From DASYAN01 sp963727755 (lineage in GTDB: Bacteria; Chloroflexota; Ktedonobacteria; Ktedonobacterales; Ktedonobacteraceae), in contig CAVSHN010000023.1 of NCBI GenBank assembly GCA_963727755.1, forward strand, positions 1 to 64,000: a stretch of DNA of 64,000 nt, written 5' to 3'. The notes under the pieces are model-generated. The model saw nothing but the letters and a program-made list of their open reading frames with translations. It did no database searches and had not been told where the DNA came from. This document shows, piece after piece, positions 27,314 through 37,126 of the stretch. The first letter of the stretch is position 1, and each line of letters starts with the position of its first letter. The position numbers and the translations under genes are program-made.

Positions 27314-28507
27314 ATGCCGATAGAGCGAAGGATTGCTTGGAGAGAGGCCGGCTGGATTTTCGGGCTGAGTCGTTTAACGATTGTCGTGTTTTCGTATCTC
27401 GGGGTGACTTTCTTGCATGTGCGTGACCCTGGTCATCTGGCTAGCAGCTATATTGTGCTAAAGACGTGCTCTAGTCATCTCACGTGTTTTTTGCTGAGCT
27501 GGTGGCGCTGGGATGCTATTCATTATGTGGAAATTGCATACTTAGGGTATGCTCATCATGTATCTCTCTCGGCCTTTTTTCCACTTTTCCCACTGTTGAT
27601 ACGTGCCCTAGGAACGCTCTTAGGCGGATCGATCATGGCTGACTATGCGGCTGGAATTCTGCTTGCCAATGTGTGTTTCTATGGGGTGCTGGTCTTGTTC
27701 TATCAATTGGTATCGAAAGATTATGGTCATATCGTTGCAAGATATGCCCTGATCTATCTCGCCTTTGATCCCTATGGGCTCTTCTTTTTTGTTGGCTATG
27801 CCGAGTCGCTTTTTTTACTCCTCACCCTCGCTGTCTTCTTTTTTTTGCGTCGTGGGAAGGCTTTGGACTGGTGGCTGGCGGGACTGTGTGGCTGTTTAGC
27901 TGCTCTGACACGTCCAACGGGGATCATCCTCCTCGTTCCTTTCCTCGTGCTCTTTGTGCAAAGGTTTGGGATAGGCACGAATTTTACACGGGAGAATTGG
28001 CGGCAAAAGCTCAACGCTGTTCTCGCTATGGCTCTCGTTTTGGCAGGACTGCTCATCTATCTGAGTTACCTCTGGATTACCTTTGGCAATCCATGGGTTT
28101 TTCGTCTCGAAGAGACAGCTATCTGGCAACGCTATACCGCATTTCCCTGGGTAGGAATCTTCGATGCTATCGAGGCTATCAAGTCCGGTCGTGTTTTTTA
28201 TAGGCGGGACATTACTGATTTGGCCTTTACGTTTGTGCCGTTAGCTGTTCTCATTGTAGGCTGGAAACGGCTGCCTTTAGATTACAGTCTCTTTTCCGCG
28301 GCAATGGCGCTGTTTGTGCTCTGTCAGCCATGTCGGTTCGAGGCACTCATGTCTGTTCCACGCTATCTGTTTGTGATATTTCCTATCATTCTAATCTTGT
28401 CACTATGGAGCAAACATAACCATATCACTTGGCAATTGATGATACCTTTTATCTTATTATTTATTGCCAATATTATGCAGTTCACTACCTACAATTGGGT
28501 TGCTTGA
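27314..28507 (+). CDS. PIG-V-like membrane mannosyltransferase (GT76-type)
   Basis: This 397-residue protein has about ten membrane segments. The PIG-V hallmark follows the first loop: LLSWWRWDAIHYVEIAYLGY near residue 60. FFVGYAESLFLLL and LTRPTGIILLVPF are also family features. PIG-V enzymes use a polyprenyl-phosphate-linked sugar on the outer face of the membrane to glycosylate lipid-linked acceptors. Two paralogues lie at 37127 and 38464. A GAGGAGAA site precedes ATG 27314. The gene sits directly between the IS element and the group II intron, both of which flank but do not interrupt it. Confidence 0.75.
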   Translation: MPIERRIAWREAGWIFGLSRLTIVVFSYLGVTFLHVRDPGHLASSYIVLKTCSSHLTCFLLSWWRWDAIHYVEIAYLGYAHHVSLSAFFPLFPLLIRALGTLLGGSIMADYAAGILLANVCFYGVLVLFYQLVSKDYGHIVARYALIYLAFDPYGLFFFVGYAESLFLLLTLAVFFFLRRGKALDWWLAGLCGCLAALTRPTGIILLVPFLVLFVQRFGIGTNFTRENWRQKLNAVLAMALVLAGLLIYLSYLWITFGNPWVFRLEETAIWQRYTAFPWVGIFDAIEAIKSGRVFYRRDITDLAFTFVPLAVLIVGWKRLPLDYSLFSAAMALFVLCQPCRFEALMSVPRYLFVIFPIILILSLWSKHNHITWQLMIPFILLFIANIMQFTTYNWVA

Positions 28508-28614
28508 TATACTCATGGTTCTGTGCTAAAGAAGTGTCAAATTGAGTATGGTCGGCGAGGGGATCGCTCCCCCCACCGCCAATCCCAAATGAAATAGGAT
28601 ACCGACGAGGTCCC

Positions 28615-30576
28615 TCACGGGCCTTTTTCGTTATCCCTTTCCCGAACCGGACTGGACCCTTTCGGTGTCATCCGGCTCTCCAGTCCCTGTTTCCGAAAAG
28701 ACGCGGTTGATGTACCAGTATGTATGGCTTCATGGCATTTGTGGCACACCACTAATGTTTTGCGCCGTCTTGCTGCCATTTGTTTGACCCATATGGGTTT
28801 CTCTCTTCGTCCTGGCTTTTCCAAATCCGCAAGCTTACGGATATGATGAACCTCCACTTTCTCTTTCGATCCGCAGAGTTCACATGTGTCCGCAAGCACT
28901 CTCGTGAGTAATTCACTGCGGGTTGTCATGACGAATTGCGGCAGTCGATCCACAAGGATAGCCTCTTGCTTTCTTTTGAGGGTGATTCCCCCAAAACGGG
29001 CAATAAGGGGTTTCTTGTCTGCGCCGCGTTGCACAATCACTTGCAGGCATTTTCTTGGCCCATATTCTGTCTCAATAGTGGTTTTGTACTTTTTTGCCAT
29101 TTTTGTGACAGTAGACCGATGTTTTCCTGCGAGCGTTTTGAGCAAGGAGGTCTGTGCTACCCAGTGAAGTTTGTTGAACCAGCCAACATTGTGGGCAAGG
29201 AGATAGTACTGGACTATCCCTCGGTACTCTGATTGATACTTGCTGATAATGCTGTAATCACTATCACGGATCAGAGGCCCTCGCTGTGCAGGTTTTCCCC
29301 GTTTCATATACATCGCGCATTTTGCTTCAATGACTTCCTTTGGCACTCGTAGGCCTATGGTTTCGTTGACTTGCCGTTGTCCTCGACGGTCCAGCTTGTC
29401 ATCGACATGTTGACTCACGATTTCATAGCCGAGAAATTTCGCCGCATGGGTTCGTATGTGCGTGATCAGGGTCTTTTCTTCGGATAGCTCTAGTTTGAGC
29501 GTTTCACGGAGGAAGTCTCTGATTTCGCGTTTGATTTCCTCAGCTTCAGCCTTGGGACCACTGAAACCAAGTGCCCAATCATCAGCATACCGCACATAAC
29601 GGAGTCTGCGATAATCGGGATCTTGCGGGTGTTGACTTGGTAATGCACGTCGTTGTTTCTTTAAGGCTTTCATCTCCTTTCTATCCCCTTTGCGTCGCGC
29701 ACGGGCTATGGCGTTTTCAATCCGCTGATAGGCAGGATTTTTCCCCCTGCGCTTCTCTTGATTGTATTTAGGGAGCAGCACATTTTCGACAAACTTATCG
29801 AATTTATCCAGATAGATATTCGAAAGGATAGGACTGCACACTCCTCCTTGTGGTGTTCCAGCTTCTGTTGGTGAAAACTGGAAGTTTTCTAGAACGCCTG
29901 CTTTCAACCATCCTTTGATGAGTCTCCTCATCTGGGGATAGGTATTCAGCTTCTGTAAAAGACCCTTATGGCTGATATTATCGAAGCAACCAGCAATATC
30001 GGCATCAAGCACATATTTTGCTTTATGCTTAATACTGTTGAATATTGCTTCAATCGCATCATGACAGGAACGTCCTGGGCGAAATCCATAGCTGTTGCGT
30101 TCGAATTGGGCTTCCCATTCTGGCTCGCAGGCCTGTTTGGCGAGAGCTTGACAGGCTCGATCGACCATGACGGGAATCCCGAGCGGACGCCTTTCCTCTT
30201 TTCCTGGCTTGGGTATCCAAACGCGTCTAAGAGGCTTTGGTTTCCGTTTTTCCGCTTGTCTCGGGTGGATCGCTTCAGCCATGGTGAGTCTTTCCGCTGG
30301 TGGGACCGATTTGACTCCGTCTACACCTGCGGTCTTCTTGCCTTGGTTATCTTGCGTCACTCGCCTGACAGCTAGGAGTCTTGCCGCTTTGGACTTCATC
30401 AAGAGCTTTTGGATTTTGTGGACTGTCTTGGTGTCACCACGTTTACTAGCTTGAAAGATGCGTTTTTGCATGCGGTAAACGGCTGCCTCGATTTTCTTCC
30501 ACGGAAGCTGTTCCCAGGCCACATTCGGTTGTTCCGATGGATTGCCATTCATGCTACTCATACCTCTTTCTTCCAT
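28615..30576 (-). CDS. ltrA: Group II intron reverse transcriptase/maturase with HNH endonuclease
   Basis: This 653-residue protein splices and mobilises its host intron. The N-terminus has the RT-0 region and KKTAGVDGVKSVPPAER. The polymerase has LGIPVMVDRACQALAK, SYGFRPGRSCHDAIEAI, ADIAGCFDNISH, GTPQGGVCSPILSN and the active site RYADDWALGFSG. A maturase X domain follows (KFLGYEIVS region). An HNH domain is near residues 565-625 (CELCGSKEKVEVHHIRKL, LVVCHKCHEAIH). The last codons run into domain V of the intron RNA, as in related introns. A second possible start is ATG 30561. The frame is intact. Confidence 0.9.
   Translation of the reverse strand: MEERGMSSMNGNPSEQPNVAWEQLPWKKIEAAVYRMQKRIFQASKRGDTKTVHKIQKLLMKSKAARLLAVRRVTQDNQGKKTAGVDGVKSVPPAERLTMAEAIHPRQAEKRKPKPLRRVWIPKPGKEERRPLGIPVMVDRACQALAKQACEPEWEAQFERNSYGFRPGRSCHDAIEAIFNSIKHKAKYVLDADIAGCFDNISHKGLLQKLNTYPQMRRLIKGWLKAGVLENFQFSPTEAGTPQGGVCSPILSNIYLDKFDKFVENVLLPKYNQEKRRGKNPAYQRIENAIARARRKGDRKEMKALKKQRRALPSQHPQDPDYRRLRYVRYADDWALGFSGPKAEAEEIKREIRDFLRETLKLELSEEKTLITHIRTHAAKFLGYEIVSQHVDDKLDRRGQRQVNETIGLRVPKEVIEAKCAMYMKRGKPAQRGPLIRDSDYSIISKYQSEYRGIVQYYLLAHNVGWFNKLHWVAQTSLLKTLAGKHRSTVTKMAKKYKTTIETEYGPRKCLQVIVQRGADKKPLIARFGGITLKRKQEAILVDRLPQFVMTTRSELLTRVLADTCELCGSKEKVEVHHIRKLADLEKPGRREKPIWVKQMAARRRKTLVVCHKCHEAIHTGTSTASFRKQGLESRMTPKGSSPVRERDNEKGP
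28644..28678 (-). ncRNA. Group II intron domain V
   Basis: The 35-nt hairpin GAGCCGGATG...CCGAAAGGGTCC...GTCCGGTTC has the terminal GAAA-type loop and bulge layout of the catalytic domain V. It overlaps the 3' end of the reverse transcriptase gene. Confidence 0.75.
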
Positions 30577-31094
30577 ATGATCGTGTCTACGTCTGCCTTT
30601 GCAGGCTTCTTAGACAATCCCAATATCAGCAACTTGCGGTTGGCACCTGCTCACCGTATCGACCAGCGATGAGAGTCTGCTGATGGTTATCTCGTTCCGA
30701 GAAGGTGTTTTGTGCTATTGTAGGCCTGCACTTTCCGCCGGGTTTGTTTCGAGGAGGAATGAGTCAATGACCGAATTGCTCATCTGATATCCTTGTCCGT
30801 TTTGGACCAGGTCTGTTAACCTGCGTAGACCTGTTTAGCGTGACGACGGTTGAATGCATTCGTGTTCCTAGCCATGATAGCCAGCTAGAGGTGTCACCGT
30901 ATCAGGTTTACGGCCTATCCCCGTTACCCCCCGCTTTACGGTTTGAGAGCCAGTCGCTCCGTAGGGGTGTTGCTATCCGTCCCTCCTTGACGGGAAAGGA
31001 ATTTCGCCTTTCTTCACCTTCTCAGTTATCGAAGTTGTATTTCTTCGTCATTTTCCCCCATGTTTGATCATGGTTTCAAATGAACGAGCCGCAC

Positions 31095-31238
31095 CAGACC
31101 AGTCTCTACCGTAGGGGTGCTGCTCTCTGCCGTTCATCTGGCAGGTCGGGAATTTCGCCCGGCTTCAACTCATCAGTTATCACTTACATGACGACCTTTC
31201 CCCCTCCTTGATGGAGGTTTCAGGTCAACGGGCCGCAC
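31095..31238 (-). mobile_element. 5'-terminal fragment of a second group II intron
   Basis: It begins GTGCGGCCCGTTGACC at 31238 and aligns step by step with the first 140 nt of the adjacent full intron. Shared blocks include TGAAACC, GGGGGAAA, GGCGAAATTCC and CACCCCTACGG. Stems such as GACC/GGTC here versus CATT/AATG there, and CCTCC/GGAGG versus CCATG/CATGG, change in step. It ends where the full intron begins. Confidence 0.7.
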
Positions 31239-31358
31239 CCTCCGCTTGTCCCTCTTTCCCCCTAGACAAGATAATCAAATCGGTATGATAATCTCATCTA
31301 GTAAGTTCCTTAATGCTTTTCTCCTACAGGAAGAATGGATGACAAAAAAGGGTAGCGT

Positions 31359-31835
31359 ATGAAAAGACTATTCATATGTACTGCACTGCTCGCGCTTTTG
31401 CTTTTGGCAGGTTGTGGAAGTAGCAATGCAGCACCAGATATGGCACAATCTCCGTCAGGACCTGGAACGGCATCTAATACGGCTGGTAGTTACTTGAATG
31501 ATAATCAAGGGACAGAGGTTCTCTATGTCCAGTGGACGCAGAGCAATGGTCAGCTTACTGGCAGCTGGAATGACGCAACATTGCAAAACGGCGTGATTGC
31601 CTATACCAATCTATCTATTACTGGTACATATGATAGTGATACAGGGTCAATTAACCTTGTGCGCTATAATAATAATGGATCAGAAACCCCGCTAAGTGGT
31701 CTACTACAAGGTAGTAAATTGACGCTAGGGATGCAACAAGGCAATCAATTTCCGAGTTGGACATTGCATGCGGCCCATATGCTGGATTACCGATCTGCAC
31801 TTACCACATTTCAATCGCAACACCCTGGCTCATGA
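31359..31835 (+). CDS. Small secreted lipoprotein, unknown function
   Basis: The 158-residue protein has a lipoprotein signal: MKR, a hydrophobic stretch, and the lipobox LLAGCG with the lipidated cysteine at residue 19. The mature part opens with a G/S/A/P-rich linker. It then has beta-rich segments such as EVLYVQWTQSNGQLTGSW and SGLLQGSKLTLGMQQG, which suggest a small beta-barrel or lipocalin-like fold, though no family can be named. It would be anchored outside the membrane. Confidence 0.75.
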   Translation: MKRLFICTALLALLLLAGCGSSNAAPDMAQSPSGPGTASNTAGSYLNDNQGTEVLYVQWTQSNGQLTGSWNDATLQNGVIAYTNLSITGTYDSDTGSINLVRYNNNGSETPLSGLLQGSKLTLGMQQGNQFPSWTLHAAHMLDYRSALTTFQSQHPGS

Positions 31836-32143
31836 AACTTGCAGCAGTAATCATCCTGAGGACTTTTCTCCATATGGTGAGTCAAGTGCTCTGAGAGAAA
31901 ACTAAGAAATTGTCCCTGGTTCCCCCTACAAAAATCTCTCTGGTTTGACTATGCTTAAATAGGACAGGATTTGTCGTTAAGGATGTCTATCAAAAGCGTA
32001 CTTGAAGAAGCCATTATTATGGTCTTGCCGAATTGGCTTTTCAGGCCGCTTTATCATTCATCTAAGCGAGCCTTTCCAAGTATGTTCTTGGCTTAGGCTA
32101 TTCAGTAAATGTAAGCATTTGGTACAAATACAAGGAGAAGATC
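31836..32143. other. Intergenic region, nothing recognised
   Basis: About 300 bp with no supported gene; no hairpin with a T-run was seen. Confidence 0.4.
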
Positions 32144-32272
32144 ATGAAAATCAACCTTCCAGATTGGCTTAGAAACCTAGTAGAACGCTGGTGGACCTGT
32201 AGCGGTTGCGGCTCCGAAAATGACAAATCGCGTGCACACTGCTACAACTGTAAAGTGTATAGACGTCAATAG
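32144..32272 (+). CDS. 42-residue zinc-ribbon protein
   Basis: ATG 32144 follows CAAGGAGAAGATC, a good ribosome site, and the frame ends at TAG 32270-32272. The protein reads MKINLPDWLRNLVERWW and then CSGCG ... CYNC, giving two CxxC pairs (residues 19, 22, 33, 36) in a zinc-ribbon layout with 10 residues between pairs. The N-terminal helix is amphipathic with paired tryptophans. It has no known partner; a role in binding nucleic acid or protein is only an inference. Confidence 0.65.
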   Translation: MKINLPDWLRNLVERWWTCSGCGSENDKSRAHCYNCKVYRRQ

Positions 32273-32284
32273 ACTAATAAGACA

Positions 32285-32370
32285 TGCCTGAATAGGATAC
32301 AAGCAAGTAATCGATATGCAAGCTTGCCAATGGTTTGATAATCTATACGCAAGTAGATCCTATTCGGGCA
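32285..32370. repeat. 14-bp inverted repeat with 58-bp spacer
   Basis: TGCCTGAATAGGAT (32285-32298) pairs with ATCCTATTCGGGCA (32357-32370), with one G-T wobble, and is followed by TTTT. The spacer contains the palindrome GCAAGCTTGC. It could be a terminator for the zinc-ribbon gene or a small non-autonomous element. Confidence 0.5.
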
Positions 32371-32394
32371 TTTTGCTGTCACTAGCCTCTGAGC

Positions 32395-33297
32395 TTATTT
32401 GCTGCGGACCTCTATCCCTGCAAAATGCTCAAGGACTTTCAACAGGGCAGTATAGTCATTCTGGCCATAACCAGCCGCTCGTGCCATCTCATACAGTTGA
32501 CGTGCCAGAGCTGTCATCGCAACTGGAGTTTGATTCTCCGCAGCCAGATCCAGAGCTAGCCCTAAATCCTTATGTAGCAGATCAGTCATAAAGCCTGGCA
32601 GGAAGTTACCATTGAAGGCACGCAATGGGAATTGATGTGAGAGTTGCCAGCTAGCTCCAGTGCTTATGCCGATAATCTTCGCCATCGCATCGACATCTAC
32701 TCCAGCCTTGACTCCTAACACGAATGCTTCTGCCGTTGCTGCTGCGATAGTGCCAACTAGCATGTTATTGACAAGTTTGATAATCTCACCAGAGCCACTA
32801 GGACCAACATAGACGACATTTCCCTTTTTCCCCATAGCCTCTAATACAGGAAGAGCACGCTCAAATGCATCACGTTCGCCACCAACCATGATGGTTAGTG
32901 TCCCTGCCTCCGCTCCCTGTGAACCACCGCTGACGGGGGCATCAAGGAAATAGGCTCCTTTAGCTGCCGCTGCTTCTGCCATTTTGCGACTCGTAGTCGG
33001 AGAGATGGTACTCATATCGATGATGATAAGTCCTTTGCGCACCCCATCTAGTATACCATTTGGGCCTGCTACCACTTCTTCAACCTGGGCTGAATTGGGT
33101 ACCATAGTGATAACCACTTCCGAAGCTATTGCAACTGCTCGTGATGATGGTGCAAGTCTGGCTCCCGCTTTAAGTACTTCCTGTACTGCCGGTTTTTCCG
33201 TGTGGCGTGCATATATGGTAACATCGTGTCCCGCTTTTAGCAGGTTGAGCGTCATTGGTCGACCCATGATGCCAATTCCAATAAAACCGATCTGCAT
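32395..33297 (-). CDS. NAD(P)-dependent 3-hydroxyisobutyrate dehydrogenase family oxidoreductase
   Basis: The 300-residue beta-hydroxyacid dehydrogenase has the N-terminal Rossmann motif GFIGIGIMGRPMTLNLLKAGH. The substrate-binding signature is DAPVSGGSQGAEAGTL near residue 120, and the catalytic lysine lies in GEIIKLVNNMLVG near residue 170. Family members oxidise 3-hydroxyisobutyrate (valine breakdown) or reduce tartronate semialdehyde. Its neighbours, a biotin-dependent carboxylase and an enoyl-CoA hydratase, favour branched-chain amino-acid catabolism. It starts 17 bp after the carboxylase stop, so they are probably one operon. Confidence 0.85.
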   Translation of the reverse strand: MQIGFIGIGIMGRPMTLNLLKAGHDVTIYARHTEKPAVQEVLKAGARLAPSSRAVAIASEVVITMVPNSAQVEEVVAGPNGILDGVRKGLIIIDMSTISPTTSRKMAEAAAAKGAYFLDAPVSGGSQGAEAGTLTIMVGGERDAFERALPVLEAMGKKGNVVYVGPSGSGEIIKLVNNMLVGTIAAATAEAFVLGVKAGVDVDAMAKIIGISTGASWQLSHQFPLRAFNGNFLPGFMTDLLHKDLGLALDLAAENQTPVAMTALARQLYEMARAAGYGQNDYTALLKVLEHFAGIEVRSK

Positions 33298-33314
33298 AAT
33301 TGTAATTTTCCTTC

Positions 33315-35334
33315 CTATTCTATTTCGGCCAGCACAGCTCCTCCTCTGACTACAGCGCCTTCCTGGTAAAAAATATGGCGTACTTTGCCTGCATGAGGAG
33401 CTGTGATAGCATGTTCCATTTTCATGGCATTGAGAATCATCAATACTTGGTGTGATTCTACAGTTGTCCCGTCGCTTACCAGTACTTTGACGATTGTGCC
33501 TGCCATGGGAGCAATTAGCGTTTTTTGGGTGTGTGTTGCTCTATCACTATGGGCAACTGCATGTATGTCAGGTGGTTGGCGCCGTTGCAGATGATGGATT
33601 TTCCCAGCCAGCATGACCTGAGTTTCACCGTTTTGCTGCTGGACATATGCATGTATCTGATTAGCGCCGAGCCTGAAATGAACAAGTGCATCGTTGTAAA
33701 GTATTCTCGTCGCTTCGAGGCTAGGATTGGTGTTGATCTTGATCGCCCATTTATCAACTTTATCACGTATTGGTTGAAGTGCAAGTTTGTAGGAATGAGA
33801 GTGATATTGGTATGTGATTTGCCATGCTTCTCCAACCATCCGCCATGGTCCTAACGTGAGCCAGGGATTATGCTCTTTTGGATGAGCGGCTGTGGTAGGA
33901 AGGGACCGCGTGGCGATTTCCTGTTTGAGGTCCGATAGCGCTGCTGCCATTAAGACTACGTCGGGAGGAGGCGTATCCTGTAGGGAAGTACTTGTGAGCT
34001 TGTACTCTTCCAGGAAATTTGTGGAAGTATCTCCACTCTTGAATGCTGGATGGATGCTGATAGCGTGGAGCAGAGGGATATTAGTAGTGACGCCGAAGAT
34101 GGCGCATTGTTCAAGTGCTTTTTGTAAGCGTGCGATGGCCGCTGGGCGATTTTCTCCGTACACGATCAGCTTGGCGATCATAGGATCATAATATGGAGTG
34201 ATCTCATTCCCGCTTTCAATTCCACTATCGATGCGTATACCGGGGCTAGAAGGTTTGACGAAGTGTGTGAGAGTACCTGTAGAGGGCAGAAACTGTTGCT
34301 GTGGATCTTCTGCATAAATGCGGACCTCGATGGCATGTCCGCGTTGATTGATCTGTTCCTGTGTGATGCCGAGGACTTCGCCAGCGGCAATGCGGAGTTG
34401 ATGGCGTACCAGATCTAGACCAGTGACCTGCTCAGTTACTGGGTGTTCTACCTGCAGGCGTGTATTCATCTCCAGAAAATAGAAGCGTCGCTCTTCATCG
34501 AGCATAAATTCGATGGTACCGGCATTCATATAGCCAGAGGCTCTAGCAATACGCAGCGCAGCATCCCCCATTTGTGCTCGCAGAGTTGGACTGATGGCAA
34601 CTGAGGGACTTTCCTCAACGATCTTTTGATGACGACGCTGGATTGAGCACTCCCGTTCTCCCAAGTGAATGAGATTACCATGTGCATCTCCCAGAAATCT
34701 GGATCTCGATATGGCGTGGTCTTTGGATGAGTCGCTCAAGGAAAACCGTCTCATCACCAAATGCGGCACGAGCTTCGCGCCGTGCGCCTGCTAGCTCTGC
34801 GAGAAAGTTATCCTCGGTAGAGACTGCACGCATGCCCTTTCCACCACCACCAGCTGATGCCTTGATTAGCAGGGGAAAACCGATCTGTCGTGCCTCATGT
34901 TGCAAGATCTCATCGTCCTGGCTTTCTCCATTGTACCCGGGAACTGTTAGTACTCCTACAGAGTTTGCTAGACGTTTGGCAGCAATCTTTGAGCCCATCA
35001 GCCGCATAGCGTGGATTGGTGGGCCAATAAAAACAATGCCAGCCTGCTCACATGCTTCGACAAACTCCTCATTCTCCGAGAGGAACCCATAGCCGGGGTG
35101 AATGGCTTGCGCACCACTTTGCCGGGCTATATCTATGATTGTGTTTATTAGGAGGTAACTTTGTGCTGCGGGCGCGGGACCAATGTAGTAGGCTTCATCT
35201 GCCTGACGAACGTGAAGAGCATTACAATCAGCTTCTGAGTACACTGCGACGGTGCGTATATCCATTTCGCGGCATGTCGTCATGATACGTACAGCGATTT
35301 CTCCCCGATTAGCAATTAAAATTTTGTTGAACAA
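33315..35334 (-). CDS. Acyl-CoA carboxylase biotin carboxylase/carrier subunit, one frameshift
   Basis: This subunit carboxylates biotin with ATP and bicarbonate. The N-terminus MFNKILIANRGEIAVRI at 35334, the glycine loop KASAGGGGKGMR and HIEIQ belong to the first frame. LEMNTRLQVEHPVTEQVTG and the C-terminal biotin site NAMKMEH belong to the second. The frames join near 34692-34699, where an extra T (ATTTCTGG) breaks IQILGDAHGN. Without that T the protein of about 670 residues is complete and resembles methylcrotonyl-, propionyl- or acetyl-CoA carboxylase alpha subunits. The carboxyltransferase subunit is not in the window. It lies upstream of the 3-hydroxyisobutyrate dehydrogenase gene. 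Confidence 0.85.
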
Positions 35335-35622
35335 GGTAGAACCTACTTACGAAAGTTTCTCAGAAGACTTTCTGCCAATTATAGCACTTAGCGGGGGACA
35401 TATCAAACTGCTTATCAAGTACACAAGAACGTTAGAAGTTCCGGATTTTTGGATTTACCTCTTGACAACGACGTCTTGACTATTTATGATAGATGCATCG
35501 ATGCAGAAGTGTTGTAGTCCCTAGTTGCCACAACTTTTTAGAGAGCAGATATAAGATAAATCAACCAATATCAAATAGCCCTCAAAAAGCCCGCGTTTGA
35601 CCATGTTTTCATATCAAATTAA

Positions 35623-36420
35623 CTATTGTTGGTTTCCCCAACGTGGCTGGCGTTTCTCCAGAAATGCACTCAGTCCCTCCTGTCCTTCCTCGCTAACGCG
35701 CAATCGTGTGATCAGCTTGCTCGTGTAGCTACGTGCCTGCTCTTTATCCATCTTTCCTATAGCCAAAGCAAGTGACTTGCAAGATCGTATGGCCTGTGGG
35801 GCACCGCTCTCTAACTCGTGGAGTACATCTTGTAGCGTTTCGTCTAAGTGTTCTGGTGAAACAACTGTATGGACAAGGCCAATGGCTTGAGCGTGAGTTG
35901 CACCAAAGCTTTTCCCGGTCACAAAGAGAGCACGTGCGTGCGTCTCACCAATCTTACGAACCACATAGGGCGAGATGACTGCAGGAGCAAGGCCGAGTTT
36001 GACTTCGCTAAAGGCGAAACGAGCATTCTCGGAAGCGATGGCGATATCGCAAGCCGCAACTAGTCCAATGCCACCGCCGATTGCTGCACCTTGCACACGT
36101 GCTACAACGGGACAAGGGAATGTATAGATGGTGTCTAATAGAGTAGCTAGCCGCAGAGAATCTTGGCGATTCTCTTCCTCGCTGAAGCTGATTGCCTCCT
36201 TCATCATTTGAATGTCAGCTCCCGCGCTGAAAGATTGGCCATCTGCCGCAAGTACCACTCCATGTAGTTGCTCATTGCTAGCCAGTGCTGTAAATGCACT
36301 AGTGAGATCCTGTATGAGCTGAGCATTGAGGGCGTTATGTACGTTGGGACGACGCAATGTAATGGTTGCAATCTTGTTGCGGAAACTATAGTTGACGGTA
36401 ATATGCGTATATTCTGTCAT
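35623..36420 (-). CDS. Enoyl-CoA hydratase/isomerase family protein
   Basis: The 265-residue crotonase-fold enzyme has ITLRRPNVHNALNAQLIQ at the N-terminus. The oxyanion-hole segment is FSAGADIQMMKEA near residue 65, and GAAIGGGIGLVAACDIAIA near 110 is followed by FSEVKLGLAPAVISPYV with the usual glutamate. It hydrates the double bond of an enoyl-CoA in fatty-acid or branched-chain amino-acid breakdown; the carboxylase next to it suggests a methylglutaconyl-CoA hydratase role. It starts 12 bp after the GNAT gene stop and ends 288 bp before the carboxylase start. Confidence 0.85.
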   Translation of the reverse strand: MTEYTHITVNYSFRNKIATITLRRPNVHNALNAQLIQDLTSAFTALASNEQLHGVVLAADGQSFSAGADIQMMKEAISFSEEENRQDSLRLATLLDTIYTFPCPVVARVQGAAIGGGIGLVAACDIAIASENARFAFSEVKLGLAPAVISPYVVRKIGETHARALFVTGKSFGATHAQAIGLVHTVVSPEHLDETLQDVLHELESGAPQAIRSCKSLALAIGKMDKEQARSYTSKLITRLRVSEEGQEGLSAFLEKRQPRWGNQQ

Positions 36421-36432
36421 TTGGCCCCTTCC

Positions 36433-36975
36433 TTATAGCCATAAATTGCGTCGGTATAGCCTCATACCCTCCGGTGCCTGCTCGCTTGTCGGTAGCATAT
36501 CACACTTGGTAGCCAAGCGATCAGAGGCTGGATTGTTAATAGGCAACCAGGCTTCAAAATAGATGGGGATACCAGCTTGCTCTGCCTCAAACTCAAATTC
36601 GGCTGCGATCAATCGTGCCCGGTTCAGAGCGCAGATCAGCAATGCTCGTCCAGCGTTTTTGTGCCTGTGCTCGGGATGCACCGTTCCCTGACTGTGCAAA
36701 TGATAAGCCTTCCGATCGCGGTACAATTGAATAATGGTATAGCCAACAATTTCGCCCTCTATGCCCTCCAGTGTACCAGCCTGACCCCAGGTATTCAGTT
36801 CGTCATCATCATCGGTGATCACGAAAGCATTTGATAGTGGATCAGCTGTCTCTGCTAGGTGCCAGATTGCAAGTTCTTCTTCACTCATCTTTACGCTGTT
36901 GTCGACCTGTGCAGCAGCTTGCTGGATACCTATGAGTGTTGGTATATCCTCTGGTCGAAAGTTTCGGATACGCAT
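36433..36975 (-). CDS. GNAT family N-acetyltransferase
   Basis: The 180-residue protein has the GNAT fold. It starts MRIRNFRPEDIPTLIGIQ, has a central strand GEIVGYTIIQLYRD, and the acetyl-CoA-binding loop appears as VHPEHRHKNAGRALLICAL near residue 115. The acceptor is unknown. It lies 12 bp before the enoyl-CoA hydratase gene on the same strand. It may carry a second, degenerate GNAT half outside this frame, but nothing visible supports that. Confidence 0.75.
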   Translation of the reverse strand: MRIRNFRPEDIPTLIGIQQAAAQVDNSVKMSEEELAIWHLAETADPLSNAFVITDDDDELNTWGQAGTLEGIEGEIVGYTIIQLYRDRKAYHLHSQGTVHPEHRHKNAGRALLICALNRARLIAAEFEFEAEQAGIPIYFEAWLPINNPASDRLATKCDMLPTSEQAPEGMRLYRRNLWL

Positions 36976-37126
36976 AGTTTTTCTCTCATCTTGTCTCTAT
37001 CTATGGCTTGTTTACCCCAGCTATTATACCAGATACCAACTTGCGTTAGGAAAGGGCTTGAGCCCGCTGCAATCCGTGCCAAATTGTTGGCGACGGTTAG
37101 GCGTCGTGTGAGGGGAAACTCGAATA

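Larger units (their letters stand above)
28594..31094 (-). mobile_element. Group II intron with HNH reverse transcriptase
   Basis: On the minus strand the intron starts GTGCGGCTCG at 31094, a standard GUGYG end. It carries domain I-III sequence to about 30580, encodes the reverse transcriptase, and has a clear domain V at 28644-28678. A domain VI hairpin (GGGATAACGA ... CGTCGGTATCC) ends near 28594. The length of about 2.5 kb is normal for an ORF-bearing intron. The exact 3' end is uncertain by a base or two. Just upstream lies the 5' piece of a related intron (31095-31238). Confidence 0.8.
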
